Assembly (NCBI GenBank): GCA_019112825.1
Contig: DXIP01000014.1
Span: 1 to 64,000 of the forward strand
Origin: Alistipes excrementigallinarum
GTDB lineage: Bacteria > Bacteroidota > Bacteroidia > Bacteroidales > Rikenellaceae
DNA: 64,000 nucleotides
Reading direction: 5' to 3'
Positions 8,109 through 16,234 of the stretch are shown one piece after another. The notes under the pieces were generated by a model. It saw only the letters and a list, made by a program, of their open reading frames with translations. It had not been told where the DNA came from and made no database searches. A program made the translations under genes and the position numbers. How positions within the stretch are numbered: position 1 is the first letter of the stretch; each line of letters opens with the position of its first letter.

Positions 8109-8180
8109 GCCGAATTAGCTCAGTGGTAGAGCACTTCACTCGTAATGAAGGGGTCCCGAGTTCAAGTCTCGGATTCGGCT
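8109..8180 (+). tRNA. tRNA-Thr (anticodon CGT)
   Basis: Full cloverleaf: acceptor GCCGAAT/ATTCGGC, D arm GCTC-agtggta-GAGC, anticodon stem CTTCA/TGAAG with loop CTCGTAA (anticodon CGT, reading ACG), variable loop GGGTC, T arm CCGAG/CTCGG with loop TTCAAGT, discriminator T. No CCA is encoded. A rho-independent terminator follows, then a second copy of the tRNA 3' end (8339-8358). Confidence 0.97.
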
Positions 8181-8221
8181 CGAAAGTCCAAGGTCGCAAG
8201 ACCCGAGACGTCAAGGAAAAA

Positions 8222-8252
8222 CCGCCGCAAAGCAATTTGCAGGCGGTTTTTT
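8222..8252 (+). terminator. Intrinsic terminator after tRNA-Thr
   Basis: ccgcc-gcaaa (8222-8231) pairs with tttgc-a-ggcgg (8236-8246) around a gcaa loop, followed by six T residues (8247-8252). Confidence 0.9.
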
Positions 8253-8338
8253 CATGGCGAATCGAGGCTCGCGCAGCGAGGCGGACTTTCGAAAGCGCCC
8301 CTGCGGCAAGCAGCAGAGAAAAGACGAGCGAAGCGAAG

Positions 8339-8358
8339 TCAAGTCTCGGATTCGGCTC
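8339..8358 (+). repeat. Duplicate of the last 20 bases of tRNA-Thr (att-like)
   Basis: tcaagtctcggattcggctc at 8339-8358 is identical to 8162-8181, the T-arm/acceptor 3' end of the tRNA plus one base. Duplication of a tRNA 3' end is the mark left by tyrosine-recombinase integration. Only about 157 bases lie between the copies and no integrase is present, so this is a remnant at best, or a partly deleted second tRNA copy. An inverted repeat cgaaagtcc/ggactttcg (8181-8189, 8283-8291) lies inside. Confidence 0.7.
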
Positions 8359-8366
8359 AGGAAGAG

Positions 8367-8398
8367 GAGGTTGCACCGACGGTGCGACCTCTTTTTTT
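8367..8398 (+). terminator. Second intrinsic terminator downstream of the tRNA duplicate
   Basis: A stem gaggt-gcaccg with cggtgc-acctc (8367-8391, one bulged base on each side) is followed by seven T residues. It repeats the order tRNA-end then terminator seen just upstream. Confidence 0.85.
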
Positions 8399-8882
8399 GT
8401 GTCCTGTGGGGCTGGAGGAGGGTTTCGAAGGGTCCGGGAAGGGCCTGAAAAGGGCCTGAAAAGGGTCTGAAAAGGGTCTGGGAAGGTACTCGAGAGGCTC
8501 GGACGGGGGAGCTGGACGGCAACCGGAGAAGGGCCGAGAAGGCCCGAGAAAAGTTTGGAGAGGGCCCGGCAAAGGGGCAGAGAAGGGCTGGAGGGGGGGG
8601 TAAGTGGTCAGAAAAAGAGCTGAAGAGGGGCCGGGAGTTTATACTCCGACAAGAGGCGAATGCCCCGGAGGCATCCCGGCGGCCCGCAACTCCGCAACAC
8701 ACATCAGCCGGCCGCACGACGCACCGGCGAACACATGGTCTGCCCCAAATCAAGACCAGCCAGCCTGGAAAACGACCGAACAAATCAGACATCGTAGCTC
8801 CGCCTCCGGACAAAAATTCTGTTACTCAGAGGCTGTCCCAACAAGACAGAACAGTCACAACGCCCGAATATGGGCCGGAAGT
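8399..8882. other. Gap with 11-bp tandem repeats; no gene
   Basis: At 8430-8484 an 11-base unit (gggcctgaaaa and variants) occurs about five times. The rest is G/A-rich without a credible reading frame. Near 8829 the word gaggctgtcccaac resembles the end of some insertion sequences, but no partner or transposase was found. Confidence 0.5.
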
Positions 8883-8913
8883 TTTGCATTCTTCTCCGAA
8901 TGTGCTACTTTTG
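8883..8913 (+). promoter_or_regulatory. Consensus promoter of the structured leader
   Basis: TTTG (8883-8886), a 19-base spacer, then TACTTTTG (8906-8913): an exact match to the Bacteroidota vegetative promoter. Transcription should start about seven bases later and enter the structured RNA. Confidence 0.85.
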
Positions 8914-8918
8914 CAATA

Positions 8919-9180
8919 ACTCAATGATTACACGGAAAGTGTAGCTTGTTCTCGTTGAACGAACGTAGGAAATTCGATTATAGCGGAGAATAGGCAGACA
9001 TTTTGCCGCGTCATATCCATTCGTGGGTATAGGCGTGGGGCTGTTGCTTATTTATGCTATAAGGTTTCCTACGACCTGTTCAACCAAAATAAGTTTTCGG
9101 CACCACGCTTTCTGTTTCTTGAACCCCAACCTTTAACCGCCGTGCAGGTGCCGGCACGACAACCCAAACTTATTGCAACG
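8919..9180 (+). ncRNA. Highly structured leader or small RNA, about 260 nt
   Basis: Four helices stack in order: 8945-8950 with 9088-9093 (one G-U), 8954-8960 with 9078-9084, 8964-8972 with 9065-9073, and 8978-8984 with 9056-9062, the last three fully Watson-Crick. Inside lie two local hairpins: GGCA/TGCC around gacattt, and ATATCC/GGGTAT with one G-U pair (near 9014-9030). A 5' hairpin TACAC/GTGTA (about 8930-8945) precedes it. Downstream, CGGCACC (9098-9104) pairs with GGTGCCG (9147-9153), and GCGTGG near 9033 could pair with CCACGC near 9103 as a pseudoknot. No T-tract ends it before the lipoprotein ATG at 9181, so a cis-acting leader is favoured. A stand-alone RNA of the Bacteroidales-1 or 6S kind cannot be excluded; I could not assign a family. 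Confidence 0.65.
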
Positions 9181-9660
9181 ATGAAAAAGTTGTTTTTTCT
9201 TGCAGCCGCCCTCTTTGCGGCCTGCTCGCTTTCAGCCTGCTCCAACGAAGAGGAGAACAGCACCCTTAACCCCGACCAAATCATCGGGACGTGGCAGATA
9301 ACTCTTGACCAGGGCTGGGCAACCTACGCAGACGGGACGCGGGATGACTGGTCGGTCACCTACCCCGACGCTTCGGACGGCAACTACTATTGGACCTATA
9401 CGTTCCGGGAGGAGGGAACCTGCGTGCGCGAAAGCCATGCCGACTATTACAACCCCGGCGAGAATCATACGGACGAATACTCCTACACCATCGCGGGCAA
9501 CCGGCTTACGATGAAGTGCACGACGGACAGCGACCTCGACTTTGCCTGCGCGATTCAGAGCCTTTCGTCGGAGCAGCTGGTTCTCTACACCCACGACACG
9601 GAGGCCAGCATATCCCACGAGGAGTTTGAACAGACGGAAACCTACAAGAGGGTGAAATAG
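9181..9660 (+). CDS. Small lipoprotein, lipocalin-like fold suspected
   Basis: A 159-residue exported protein. MKKLFFLAAALFAACSLSAC is a signal peptide ending in a lipobox (LSAC-S), so the mature protein starts at Cys20 and is lipid-anchored. The rest has alternating hydrophobic strands beginning DQIIGTWQITLD and including YWTYTFREEGTCVRE and YSYTIAGNRLTMK, the pattern of small lipocalin-like proteins common in Bacteroidota. No function is known. The ATG at 9181 is chosen because it begins the signal peptide. It is the only gene downstream of the structured leader and converges on the EamA gene after 24 bases. Confidence 0.85.
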   Translation: MKKLFFLAAALFAACSLSACSNEEENSTLNPDQIIGTWQITLDQGWATYADGTRDDWSVTYPDASDGNYYWTYTFREEGTCVRESHADYYNPGENHTDEYSYTIAGNRLTMKCTTDSDLDFACAIQSLSSEQLVLYTHDTEASISHEEFEQTETYKRVK

Positions 9661-9684
9661 CCTCCTCTGCCCGTTGCGCCGCCT

Positions 9685-10632
9685 CTACTGCCGGCGGCGG
9701 TGGAGGTGCGGCAGCGGAATGCGGGGGAAGAGCTTGCGGAAGCGCACCAGCGTCGCCGAGATGCGGTTGCCCGCCACAATCAGGCTCACGGCCACGATGA
9801 TGAGCAGCATGCCGCAGAGGATGCGCGGCGTGAGCTGCTCGCCGAAGATGGTCACCCCGAAGAAGACCGCCGTCACGGGCTCCAGCGCCCCGAGAATCGC
9901 CGTGGGCGTCGAGCCGATGTACTGAATCGCGCTCGTGGTGCAGAGGAACGAGATGGCCGTCGGGAAGAGGGCCAGCGCTACGAGGTTGCCCCACAGGTAC
10001 CACCGTCCGGGAAGGGTGACCGCACTGCCGAAGTCGAGCCGCACCAGAAAGAGCGAGAGTCCGAAGAGGAGCACGTAGAAGGTCACCTTGAGCGTCGGCA
10101 GCTCGCGGAGCGAGGGTCGGTTGACCCCGACGATGTAGATGGCATAGGAGAGCGACGAGGTCATGACGAGCAGCGTTCCCGTGAGGCTCAGCGTCGCGCC
10201 GTCACCCGCGCGGTAGAGCAGGCCGATGCCCGCGACGGCCAGCAGGATGCAGAGCGCCGTCTGCAGCGTGAGCCGTTCGTGGAAGCCCACGGCCATGATG
10301 AGCGCCACCATGATGGGATAGACGAAGAGCAGCGTCGAGGCGATGCCGGCGTCCATGTAGTTGTAGCTCAGGAAGAGCGCCAGCGACGAGAGCGAGAGCA
10401 GAAGCCCCAGCACCACAAGGGCGGGAATCTGGCGCGCCCGGAGGCCGAAGTCCCAGCCGCGGCGGACGCGGAGCATGGCGCCGACGAGCGGGATGGCAAA
10501 GAGGTAGCGGAAGAAGAGGACCGAATCGGGGTCCATGCCCTCCTTGTAGAGCGGGAGGGCGAAGAGGGGGTTCATGCCGTAGGTTGCGGCGGCGACCGCA
10601 CCCAGCAGGTAGCCTTTGGCTTTGGTGTTCAT
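9685..10632 (-). CDS. EamA/DMT-superfamily transporter
   Basis: A 315-residue membrane protein with about ten hydrophobic helices in two halves of the EamA type. The first half begins KGYLLGAVAAATYGMNPLFALPLYKEGMDPDSVLFFRYLFAIPLVG, and the second half ends with LEPVTAVFFGVTIFGEQLTP, the family's typical motif. Members export metabolites or amino acids, but the substrate is not predictable. The start at 10632 (MNTKAKGYLL) begins the fold. A TATTTTTG element on the minus strand (10655-10662) could be its promoter, though no TTTG is properly spaced. Confidence 0.9.
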   Translation of the reverse strand: MNTKAKGYLLGAVAAATYGMNPLFALPLYKEGMDPDSVLFFRYLFAIPLVGAMLRVRRGWDFGLRARQIPALVVLGLLLSLSSLALFLSYNYMDAGIASTLLFVYPIMVALIMAVGFHERLTLQTALCILLAVAGIGLLYRAGDGATLSLTGTLLVMTSSLSYAIYIVGVNRPSLRELPTLKVTFYVLLFGLSLFLVRLDFGSAVTLPGRWYLWGNLVALALFPTAISFLCTTSAIQYIGSTPTAILGALEPVTAVFFGVTIFGEQLTPRILCGMLLIIVAVSLIVAGNRISATLVRFRKLFPRIPLPHLHRRRQ

Positions 10633-10698
10633 GCCTCGTCTCGAATTTCGCAGACAAAAATAGCATTTATTTCTCCCCGCTATTGCTTCCCGCCGCAT

Positions 10699-11392
10699 CT
10701 TTTTCCCGAAAAATCAGCGTCCGACGGTACCCGAAGCTCCGAAAAAAACGGTGTCCTCGGGCGCATGTCGGGAGCAGAGGCGGAACGGCCGCCCAGCACA
10801 CATACCGAAGAGGCGGCCTCCCCCACACCCCTCCAAGAGCTCCACGAGGCGGGGCTGCACTCTCCCCTGCGCACTACAAAAAAAGGGCGGCAACCGGTCG
10901 GTCCGGTTGTCGCCCTGTTGTTTCGGGATAATTCAGAGGTCCCGCCCCGGCGTGTGTCCCGACAGAGAGGGGCAGTATAGTCGCCCGGCCGTTTCGGAAA
11001 AGGCTCGGCCGGCACACCTCTGCCCGCCCTGCTACGCATGCGCCCCGAAGAAGAGGCCAAAGGAACCCTCCGGCCGTTTCGGGAAAACATCGGCCGACGG
11101 GCCTCTCCTGCCCCACGGGCTCCGGGAAAAAGTCCGGCGCAGGGAGAGACTCGGGAGGTGACTCGGAGGTCAACCCAAAAGCCAACTTAGAGTCTGCCCG
11201 GCAGGTCAATTCAGCGTCCAGCCCGGGGTCAATTCAAAGTCCGACCCGAAGGTCTGCCCAGCAGGCCAACTCTCAGCCCGGCAGGCCAATTCTGCTCCAG
11301 GCCCGGAATCAACGCTCGGCCTGGCCCGGGGGCTATTCAGCGTCCGGCCCGGGAACTGGCCCGGCTGGTCGGCCCGGGGCCGGCCGGCGCAC
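10699..11392. other. 700-bp gap between upp and the transporter gene
   Basis: No gene seen. It holds the likely upp terminator (separate entry) and two degenerate repeat fields. At 10990-11100 the word ggccgtttcgg recurs. At 11160-11390 short blocks such as gtcaattcagcgtccagcccgg recur with changes, all built from cccgg, ggcag and tcaattc words. Confidence 0.6.
10877..10915 (-). terminator. Terminator likely serving upp
   Basis: gggcggcaaccgg (10885-10897) pairs with ccggttgtcgccc (10903-10915) with one mismatch. On the minus strand eight T residues follow. It lies about 480 bases beyond the upp stop codon, so the transcript would have a long 3' tail. Confidence 0.7.
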
Positions 11393-12046
11393 TCAGATTT
11401 TCGAGCCGTAGGCCAAATCGCCCGCATCGCCGATGCCCGGCACGATGTAGGCGCGCGAGGTGAGCTCCTCGTCAACGGCCGAGGCCCAGATGGTGGTCGT
11501 CTGGCGCGGCATGTTCTTCTCGACGTAGTCGACACCCTGCTCGCTGGCGATGACCGCCGCCACGTGGGTATGCTTCGGCACGCCGCCCCGCTCGCAGAGC
11601 GCATTGTAGGCCAGCACGAGCGACGAACCCGTCGCCAGCATCGGGTCGACCAGCAACAGCACCTTGCCCTCCAGCTCGCCGCACGAGATGTACTCGACCT
11701 TCACCTTGAACTTGCCGTCCTTCGTACTCTTGCGATAGGCCGAGACAAAGGCGTTCTCCGCATCGTCGAAGTAGTTGAGAAAGCCCTGGTGGAAGGGAAG
11801 GCCCGCACGGAGGATGGTCGCCACCACCACGCGGTCGTCAATCGTCTGGACGGTAGCCTCGCCCAGCGGCGTCTCGACCACGCGCGGCACATACTCCAGC
11901 GTCTTCGAAATCTCGTAGGCCGTCACCTCGCCGATACGCTCCAGATTGCGGCGGAAGCGCATCGAGTCCTGCTGGACGGACTTGTCGCGGATTTGCGCGA
12001 TGAACTTGTTGAGCACGGTGTTCTGCTCGCTCAGGATATGCAACAT
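11393..12046 (-). CDS. upp: Uracil phosphoribosyltransferase
   Basis: A 217-residue salvage enzyme that joins uracil and PRPP to give UMP. The PRPP-binding motif VDPMLATGSSLVLA is clear, and the C-terminal PGIGDAGDLAYG is the conserved uracil-binding flap of the family. ATG at 12046 (MLHILSEQN) is used. hflX ends 40 bases upstream in the same direction, so the two may share a transcript. Confidence 0.95.
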   Translation of the reverse strand: MLHILSEQNTVLNKFIAQIRDKSVQQDSMRFRRNLERIGEVTAYEISKTLEYVPRVVETPLGEATVQTIDDRVVVATILRAGLPFHQGFLNYFDDAENAFVSAYRKSTKDGKFKVKVEYISCGELEGKVLLLVDPMLATGSSLVLAYNALCERGGVPKHTHVAAVIASEQGVDYVEKNMPRQTTTIWASAVDEELTSRAYIVPGIGDAGDLAYGSKI

Positions 12047-12086
12047 AGAATCGGGGTTTGATGTTCGGTTTGTCGGTGTGCGCGGT

Positions 12087-13304
12087 TCAATAGAGGAAGT
12101 TGTTGAACGGGTAGCGGCCGGCATGAATCTCGCGGACCATGCCGTAGAGGTCCGAGCGGAACTTCTCGATGTTGCTCCGCGTGAGGGCCGAGAGGAAGAT
12201 GCAGGGGGTGTTGGCCCGGGCTATCCAGCTCCGGCGCAGGTCGTCGAGCGAGAGGTTCTCGCGCGTGGTCGGCGTGAGGTCGTCCTCCTCCTTCTTTACA
12301 TAGGTATAGGCGTCGACCTTGTTGAAGACCAGGTAGACGGGTTTGTCGCCCGCACCAATCTCCTGCAGCGTCTGCTTGACCACCGCAATCTGCTCCTCGA
12401 ACTGCGGGTGCGAGATATCGACCACGTGAATCAGCAGGTCGGCCTCGCGCACCTCGTCGAGCGTCGACTTGAAGGACTCGATGAGCTCGGTGGGGAGCTT
12501 GCGGATGAAGCCCACAGTATCGGAGAGCAGGAAGGGGAGGTTGTCGAAGACCACCTTGCGCACCGTTGTGTCGAGCGTGGCGAAGAGCTTGTTCTCAGCG
12601 AAGACGTCGCTCTTCGAGATGAGGTTCATGAGCGTCGACTTGCCGACGTTGGTGTAGCCCACCAGCGCCACGCGCACGAGCGACCCGCGGTTGGAGCGCT
12701 GGACGGCCATCTGGCGGTCAATCTTCTTGAGGTCCTCCTTGAGCTTGGCAATGCGGTTGCGGATGATGCGTCGGTCGGTCTCGATTTCGCGCTCGCCCGC
12801 ACCGCCGCGCGTACCCGTACCGCCGCGCTGCCGCTCGAGGTGGGTCCAGAGGCCCGACAGCCGCGGCAGCATGTATTCGTAGTTGGCCAGCTGGACCTGC
12901 GTCTTGGCGTAGGCCGTCTGGGCGCGCGAGAGGAAGATGTCGAGAATCAGGCGCGTGCGGTCGAGGATGCGGCACGGCAGCGCCTTCTCGATGTTGCGGG
13001 TCTGCGACGGCGAGAGCTCGTCGTCGAAAATCACCACGTCGATTTCATGCTCGCCGCAATACTGGGCAATCTCCTCGAGCTTGCCCGGTCCCACGTAGAT
13101 GCGCGCCGAGGGCTGCGGCAGGCGCTGCATGAAGCGGCGCACGCTCTCGATGTCGGCCGTCTCGGCCAGAAACTCCAGCTCGTCGAGGTACTCCTCGGCC
13201 TGGCGGACCTCCTGTCCTTCGCGGACGACGGAGACCAGCACGGCGCGCTCACGGCGCTGCTCCTCGACGGCGGGTTGCGTCTTGTTGTTGCTCTTTTCAG
13301 CCAA
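12087..13304 (-). CDS. hflX: GTPase HflX (TTG start)
   Basis: A 405-residue ribosome-associated GTPase. An N-terminal HflX domain (YVGPGKLEEIAQYC, VIFDDELSPSQTRNIE) is followed by a helical linker with the Gly/Arg-rich QRGGTGTRGGAGERE, then the G domain with GYTNVGKS (about residues 216-223), DTVGFIRKLP and NKVD. HflX splits stalled ribosomes under stress in other bacteria. The upstream in-frame ATG at 13403 cannot be used because the promoter TATATTTG lies inside that stretch. The TTG at 13304 has a good ribosome-binding site. upp follows. Confidence 0.93.
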   Translation of the reverse strand: MAEKSNNKTQPAVEEQRRERAVLVSVVREGQEVRQAEEYLDELEFLAETADIESVRRFMQRLPQPSARIYVGPGKLEEIAQYCGEHEIDVVIFDDELSPSQTRNIEKALPCRILDRTRLILDIFLSRAQTAYAKTQVQLANYEYMLPRLSGLWTHLERQRGGTGTRGGAGEREIETDRRIIRNRIAKLKEDLKKIDRQMAVQRSNRGSLVRVALVGYTNVGKSTLMNLISKSDVFAENKLFATLDTTVRKVVFDNLPFLLSDTVGFIRKLPTELIESFKSTLDEVREADLLIHVVDISHPQFEEQIAVVKQTLQEIGAGDKPVYLVFNKVDAYTYVKKEEDDLTPTTRENLSLDDLRRSWIARANTPCIFLSALTRSNIEKFRSDLYGMVREIHAGRYPFNNFLY

Positions 13305-13318
13305 AATAAATCTCCTTT
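13302..13318 (-). promoter_or_regulatory. Shine-Dalgarno site fixing the TTG start of hflX
   Basis: On the minus strand AAGGAG is followed by seven bases and then TTG GCT GAA. Such sites are rare in Bacteroidota, so this one is good evidence for the non-ATG start. Confidence 0.7.
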
Positions 13319-13381
13319 CCGAGCGGACCGGTTCCGCGGCGGAGCCCTTGCGCCCCGTCGTCCGGCACCGACCCGATGCTA

Positions 13382-13389
13382 CAAATATA
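13382..13389 (-). promoter_or_regulatory. Promoter -7 element of hflX
   Basis: TATATTTG on the minus strand, about 80 bases before the TTG start. No TTTG is found at the proper distance upstream. Confidence 0.6.
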
Positions 13390-13439
13390 GGGTATCTGCA
13401 CAATGCGGATACCCTATGAGATGAAACTCAGCTCCGGAA

Positions 13440-14123
13440 TCAGTTCTGCACGCGGAAGTCTACCGGAAGCGTGTACTTGACACGTACCACCTGGTTGCGC
13501 TGCTTGCCGGGGCTCCACTTCGGCGACTTGCTCAGCACGCGGATGGCCTCGTCGGAGAGCGAGCGGTCGGGCGACTGCAGCACCTGGATATTGGTCAGAC
13601 GGCCGTCCTTCTCGATGACGAACGAGAGAACCACGCGGCCCTGGATGCCGTTCTCGAGGGCAATCTGCGGGAAGCGGATATTCTGCTGAACCCAGGTGCG
13701 GAACTTGTTCAGGTCACCGCCCTGGAACGAAGGCATCGTCTCGGCAATCAGGAAGGGCTGGTCGTCCTCGATGACCTCCTCCTTGACCTCGACCTGCTGA
13801 ATCACCTCGGTGTTCTCGTCAAACTCGGCGAAGTCGACATCCGTCGTAATCTTCGTATCGTTGGTCACCACCTCGAGCATGTCGGTAATCACCTTCACCT
13901 CCACCTTCTTGGGAGCCTCGGGCGGTTTCTGGTCCTGACGCGTCACCTCGGTAATCTCCTCCTCGACGGGCGCCACGTACTCCGTAGCTATCTCGATACG
14001 ATACTCCTTGGGCGTGTAGGCGAAGGCCGCAATGACCAGCAGCAGCGACACGACCAGTCCGATTTCAAGCAGAAGACCTCGCTTGTTGTTGAGGTCCGCT
14101 TTGGGCGATTTCTTAAGTTCCAT
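13440..14123 (-). CDS. tonB: TonB family energy transducer
   Basis: A 227-residue inner-membrane protein that links the proton-motive force to TonB-dependent outer-membrane transport. A short cytoplasmic N-terminus is followed by one membrane helix (LLLEIGLVVSLLLVIAAFAY). An acidic periplasmic linker (PVEEEITEVTRQDQKPPEAPKK) is shorter and less Pro-rich than the enterobacterial one. The C-terminal TonB domain follows: FRTWVQQNIRFPQIALENGIQGRVVLSFVIEKDG to WSPGKQRNQVVRVKYTLPVDF. ExbB/ExbD are not nearby. Bacteroidota carry many tonB genes, so the partner is unknown. A TATATTTG element lies 62 bases upstream. Confidence 0.93.
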   Translation of the reverse strand: MELKKSPKADLNNKRGLLLEIGLVVSLLLVIAAFAYTPKEYRIEIATEYVAPVEEEITEVTRQDQKPPEAPKKVEVKVITDMLEVVTNDTKITTDVDFAEFDENTEVIQQVEVKEEVIEDDQPFLIAETMPSFQGGDLNKFRTWVQQNIRFPQIALENGIQGRVVLSFVIEKDGRLTNIQVLQSPDRSLSDEAIRVLSKSPKWSPGKQRNQVVRVKYTLPVDFRVQN

Positions 14124-14184
14124 TTATCCGTAATTTTTAATTGTTTCAACCGGAGTACCCGCAGAACGGGTACGCTATGCACCA

Positions 14185-14192
14185 CAAATATA
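14185..14192 (-). promoter_or_regulatory. Promoter -7 element of tonB
   Basis: TATATTTG on the minus strand; the upstream TTTG is not well placed. The divergent rlmN gene shares this 160-base region and has its own TAATTTTG near 14243-14254. Confidence 0.55.
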
Positions 14193-14284
14193 CGCACAAA
14201 AATCCAAAAAAGCGCAATCCCCCGCAAAAATATGCGGATTTTCCTTAATTTTGTCCCACAAACTCCCTTCGGGGGAGGCTTTGC

Positions 14285-15340
14285 ATGACTGAAAACGAGA
14301 CTTTGTTCGGGATGGACCTCGCACAGCTGACCGCGCTGTGCAACGAGCTGGGAATGCCGCGCTTCGCCGCACGGCAGCTCACCCGCTGGCTCTATGCGCG
14401 CCGCACGGAGGAGCCCGCGCTCATGAGCGACATCGCGCAGCGCTTCCGCGAGCAGCTGGCCACGCGCTTCACCACCGCCCTCACGCCGCCCCGGCGGGTC
14501 GACCGCTCGGCCGACGGCACGAAGAAGTACCTCTTCGCCACGGCGCAGGGGGCCTACATCGAGTCGGCCTACATCCCCGACGGCGAGCGGGCGACGCTCT
14601 GCGTCTCCTCGCAGGCGGGGTGCCGCATGGGGTGCGCCTTCTGCGCCACGGGGCGGCAGGGGCTCGTGCACTCGCTCTCGACGGCCGAAATCCTCAACCA
14701 GGTGGTCTCAATCCCCGAGTTCGAACGGCTCACGAACCTCGTCTTCATGGGGATGGGCGAGCCGCTCGACAACGCCGACAACGTACTGCGGGCGCTCGAC
14801 ATCCTGACCGCCGAGTGGGGCTTCGGGTGGTCGCCCACGCGCATCACCCTCTCGACGGCGGGCGTCGCGCCGCAGCTGCCGCGGCTGCTCGACCAGACGA
14901 AGGTCCATCTGGCGGTGAGCCTCCACAACCCCTTCCCGGAGGAGCGGGCGCAGATTATGCCCGTCGAGCGGGCATGGCCCATCCGCAGCGTGGTCGACAT
15001 CCTGCGCCGCTACGACTTCACCCACCAGCGGCGCGTCTCGTTCGAATACATCGTGCTGAGCGGCATGAACGACTCGCCGCGCCACATCCGCGAGCTGGTG
15101 CGGCTGCTCAACGGCATCAAGTGCCGCATCAACCTCATCCGTTTCCACCGCATCCCCTCGTCGCCCTTCTTCTCGCCCGACGAGGAGGCGATGCTCCGCT
15201 TCCGCGACGCGCTGACGGCCCGCGGCATCCACACCACCATCCGCGCCTCGCGCGGCGAGGACATCCAGGCCGCCTGCGGACTGCTGAGCACCGCCGAGCA
15301 GATGGCGCGCAGCGGGCTCTCCGCGCCGAAGGAGGAGTAG
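14285..15340 (+). CDS. rlmN: Dual-specificity rRNA/tRNA adenine C2-methyltransferase
   Basis: A 351-residue radical-SAM enzyme that methylates C2 of A2503 in 23S rRNA and, in many bacteria, A37 of some tRNAs. The iron-sulfur motif CRMGCAFC (C-x3-C-x2-C) is near residue 115, and GMGEPLDN and the C-terminal RASRGEDIQAACGLL with the catalytic Cys are present. Length is normal. It is divergent from tonB. The repeat-filled gap that follows separates it from the thioredoxin gene. Confidence 0.95.
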   Translation: MTENETLFGMDLAQLTALCNELGMPRFAARQLTRWLYARRTEEPALMSDIAQRFREQLATRFTTALTPPRRVDRSADGTKKYLFATAQGAYIESAYIPDGERATLCVSSQAGCRMGCAFCATGRQGLVHSLSTAEILNQVVSIPEFERLTNLVFMGMGEPLDNADNVLRALDILTAEWGFGWSPTRITLSTAGVAPQLPRLLDQTKVHLAVSLHNPFPEERAQIMPVERAWPIRSVVDILRRYDFTHQRRVSFEYIVLSGMNDSPRHIRELVRLLNGIKCRINLIRFHRIPSSPFFSPDEEAMLRFRDALTARGIHTTIRASRGEDIQAACGLLSTAEQMARSGLSAPKEE

Positions 15341-15746
15341 CGGGACGGGAGCGCCGGCGGGACGGAAGGACCGGCGGCGCGAAAGGACCGGCGGGGCAAA
15401 AAAAAACCGGCGAGGCAAAAGAACCGGCGGGGCAAGAGAACCGGCGGGACGGAAAGAGAGCTGTACTCCGTTTCGGAGCGGGTTCAGTACATTTTGGAGC
15501 GGCTTCGAAGCGGCTCGCTGCAATTCCGGAGCAAATCCTGAGTGTTTCAGCAGTGATTCCGGAGCAAATCCGGAGTGATTTTTGCCGATTGAGCTCCGCA
15601 ACAGCAGAATATCGTTGCCTCCGGAACGGTGCAAACGGCACAAACGGCACAAACGGCACAAACGCCGCAGCCTCAACCACACCCACATCCGAAACCGCAA
15701 TCCTTATCACATCCGCAACCATTAACCACCCTAAAACACCACCTCC
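15341..15746. repeat. Gap filled with short tandem and dispersed repeats
   Basis: At about 15355-15460 a unit of roughly 18-23 bases built on gaaccggcggggcaaa recurs five times. At 15515-15570 attccggagcaaatcc occurs twice. At 15626-15667 the nine-base unit acggcacaa occurs four times. No gene is seen. Confidence 0.65.
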
Positions 15747-16175
15747 ATGAAACGCATTCTTTTACTCTTCCTGCTGCTGCTCGGCGCCGTCGGGGCCGAA
15801 GCCCAGGTCCGCTTCATGACCCGCTCGACCGACGGCGTGCGCCGTCAGGCCGTCGAGCAGAACAAACTGGTCTTCATCGACCTCTTCGCCACCTGGTGCC
15901 CGCCCTGCCAAATGATGGAGCGCGAGGTCTTCTCGCGCAGCGACGTCGGCGCATTCATGGAGCAGCACTTCGTCTGCGCCAAGTACGACATCGACAAGAC
16001 GACGGGCCGCGAGCTGCTGAAGCGCTACGGCAACCGCAGGGTGCCGCTCTACCTGATTTTCAATACCGAAGGCGAGTTGCTCGGCCGTATCCGCGGAGCC
16101 ACCGACCCCGAGCGGTTCATGGCCGAGGTAAAGCGCATCCTCGACACCCTGCCCGCGGAGCCGGAGCAGCAATAG
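15747..16175 (+). CDS. Secreted thioredoxin-fold protein
   Basis: A 142-residue protein with a signal peptide (MKRILLLFLLLLGAVGAEA) and a thioredoxin domain. The active site is FATWCPPCQMMEREVF, with CPPC in place of the CGPC of classical thioredoxin, and the cis-proline region is RRVPLYLIFN. It probably acts in the periplasm as a thiol-disulfide oxidoreductase of the kind found in DUF255/thioredoxin_7 proteins. It stands alone between rlmN and a bidirectional terminator. The redox partner is not known. Confidence 0.88.
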   Translation: MKRILLLFLLLLGAVGAEAQVRFMTRSTDGVRRQAVEQNKLVFIDLFATWCPPCQMMEREVFSRSDVGAFMEQHFVCAKYDIDKTTGRELLKRYGNRRVPLYLIFNTEGELLGRIRGATDPERFMAEVKRILDTLPAEPEQQ

Positions 16176-16234
16176 CCGCCGCGCACTTTCCCGCGCCATT
16201 GTCCGCTCCGCGCCTTCCACCGGCACGCCACACA

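Noticed and set aside
8829..8842. gaggctgtcccaac, similar to termini of some Bacteroides insertion sequences
   Set aside because: No inverted partner, target duplication or transposase could be found nearby.
11946..13424. A 492-codon open frame on the plus strand over hflX
   Set aside because: Antisense to HflX, rich in Val/Leu/Glu/Asp/His as expected for a GC-rich shadow.
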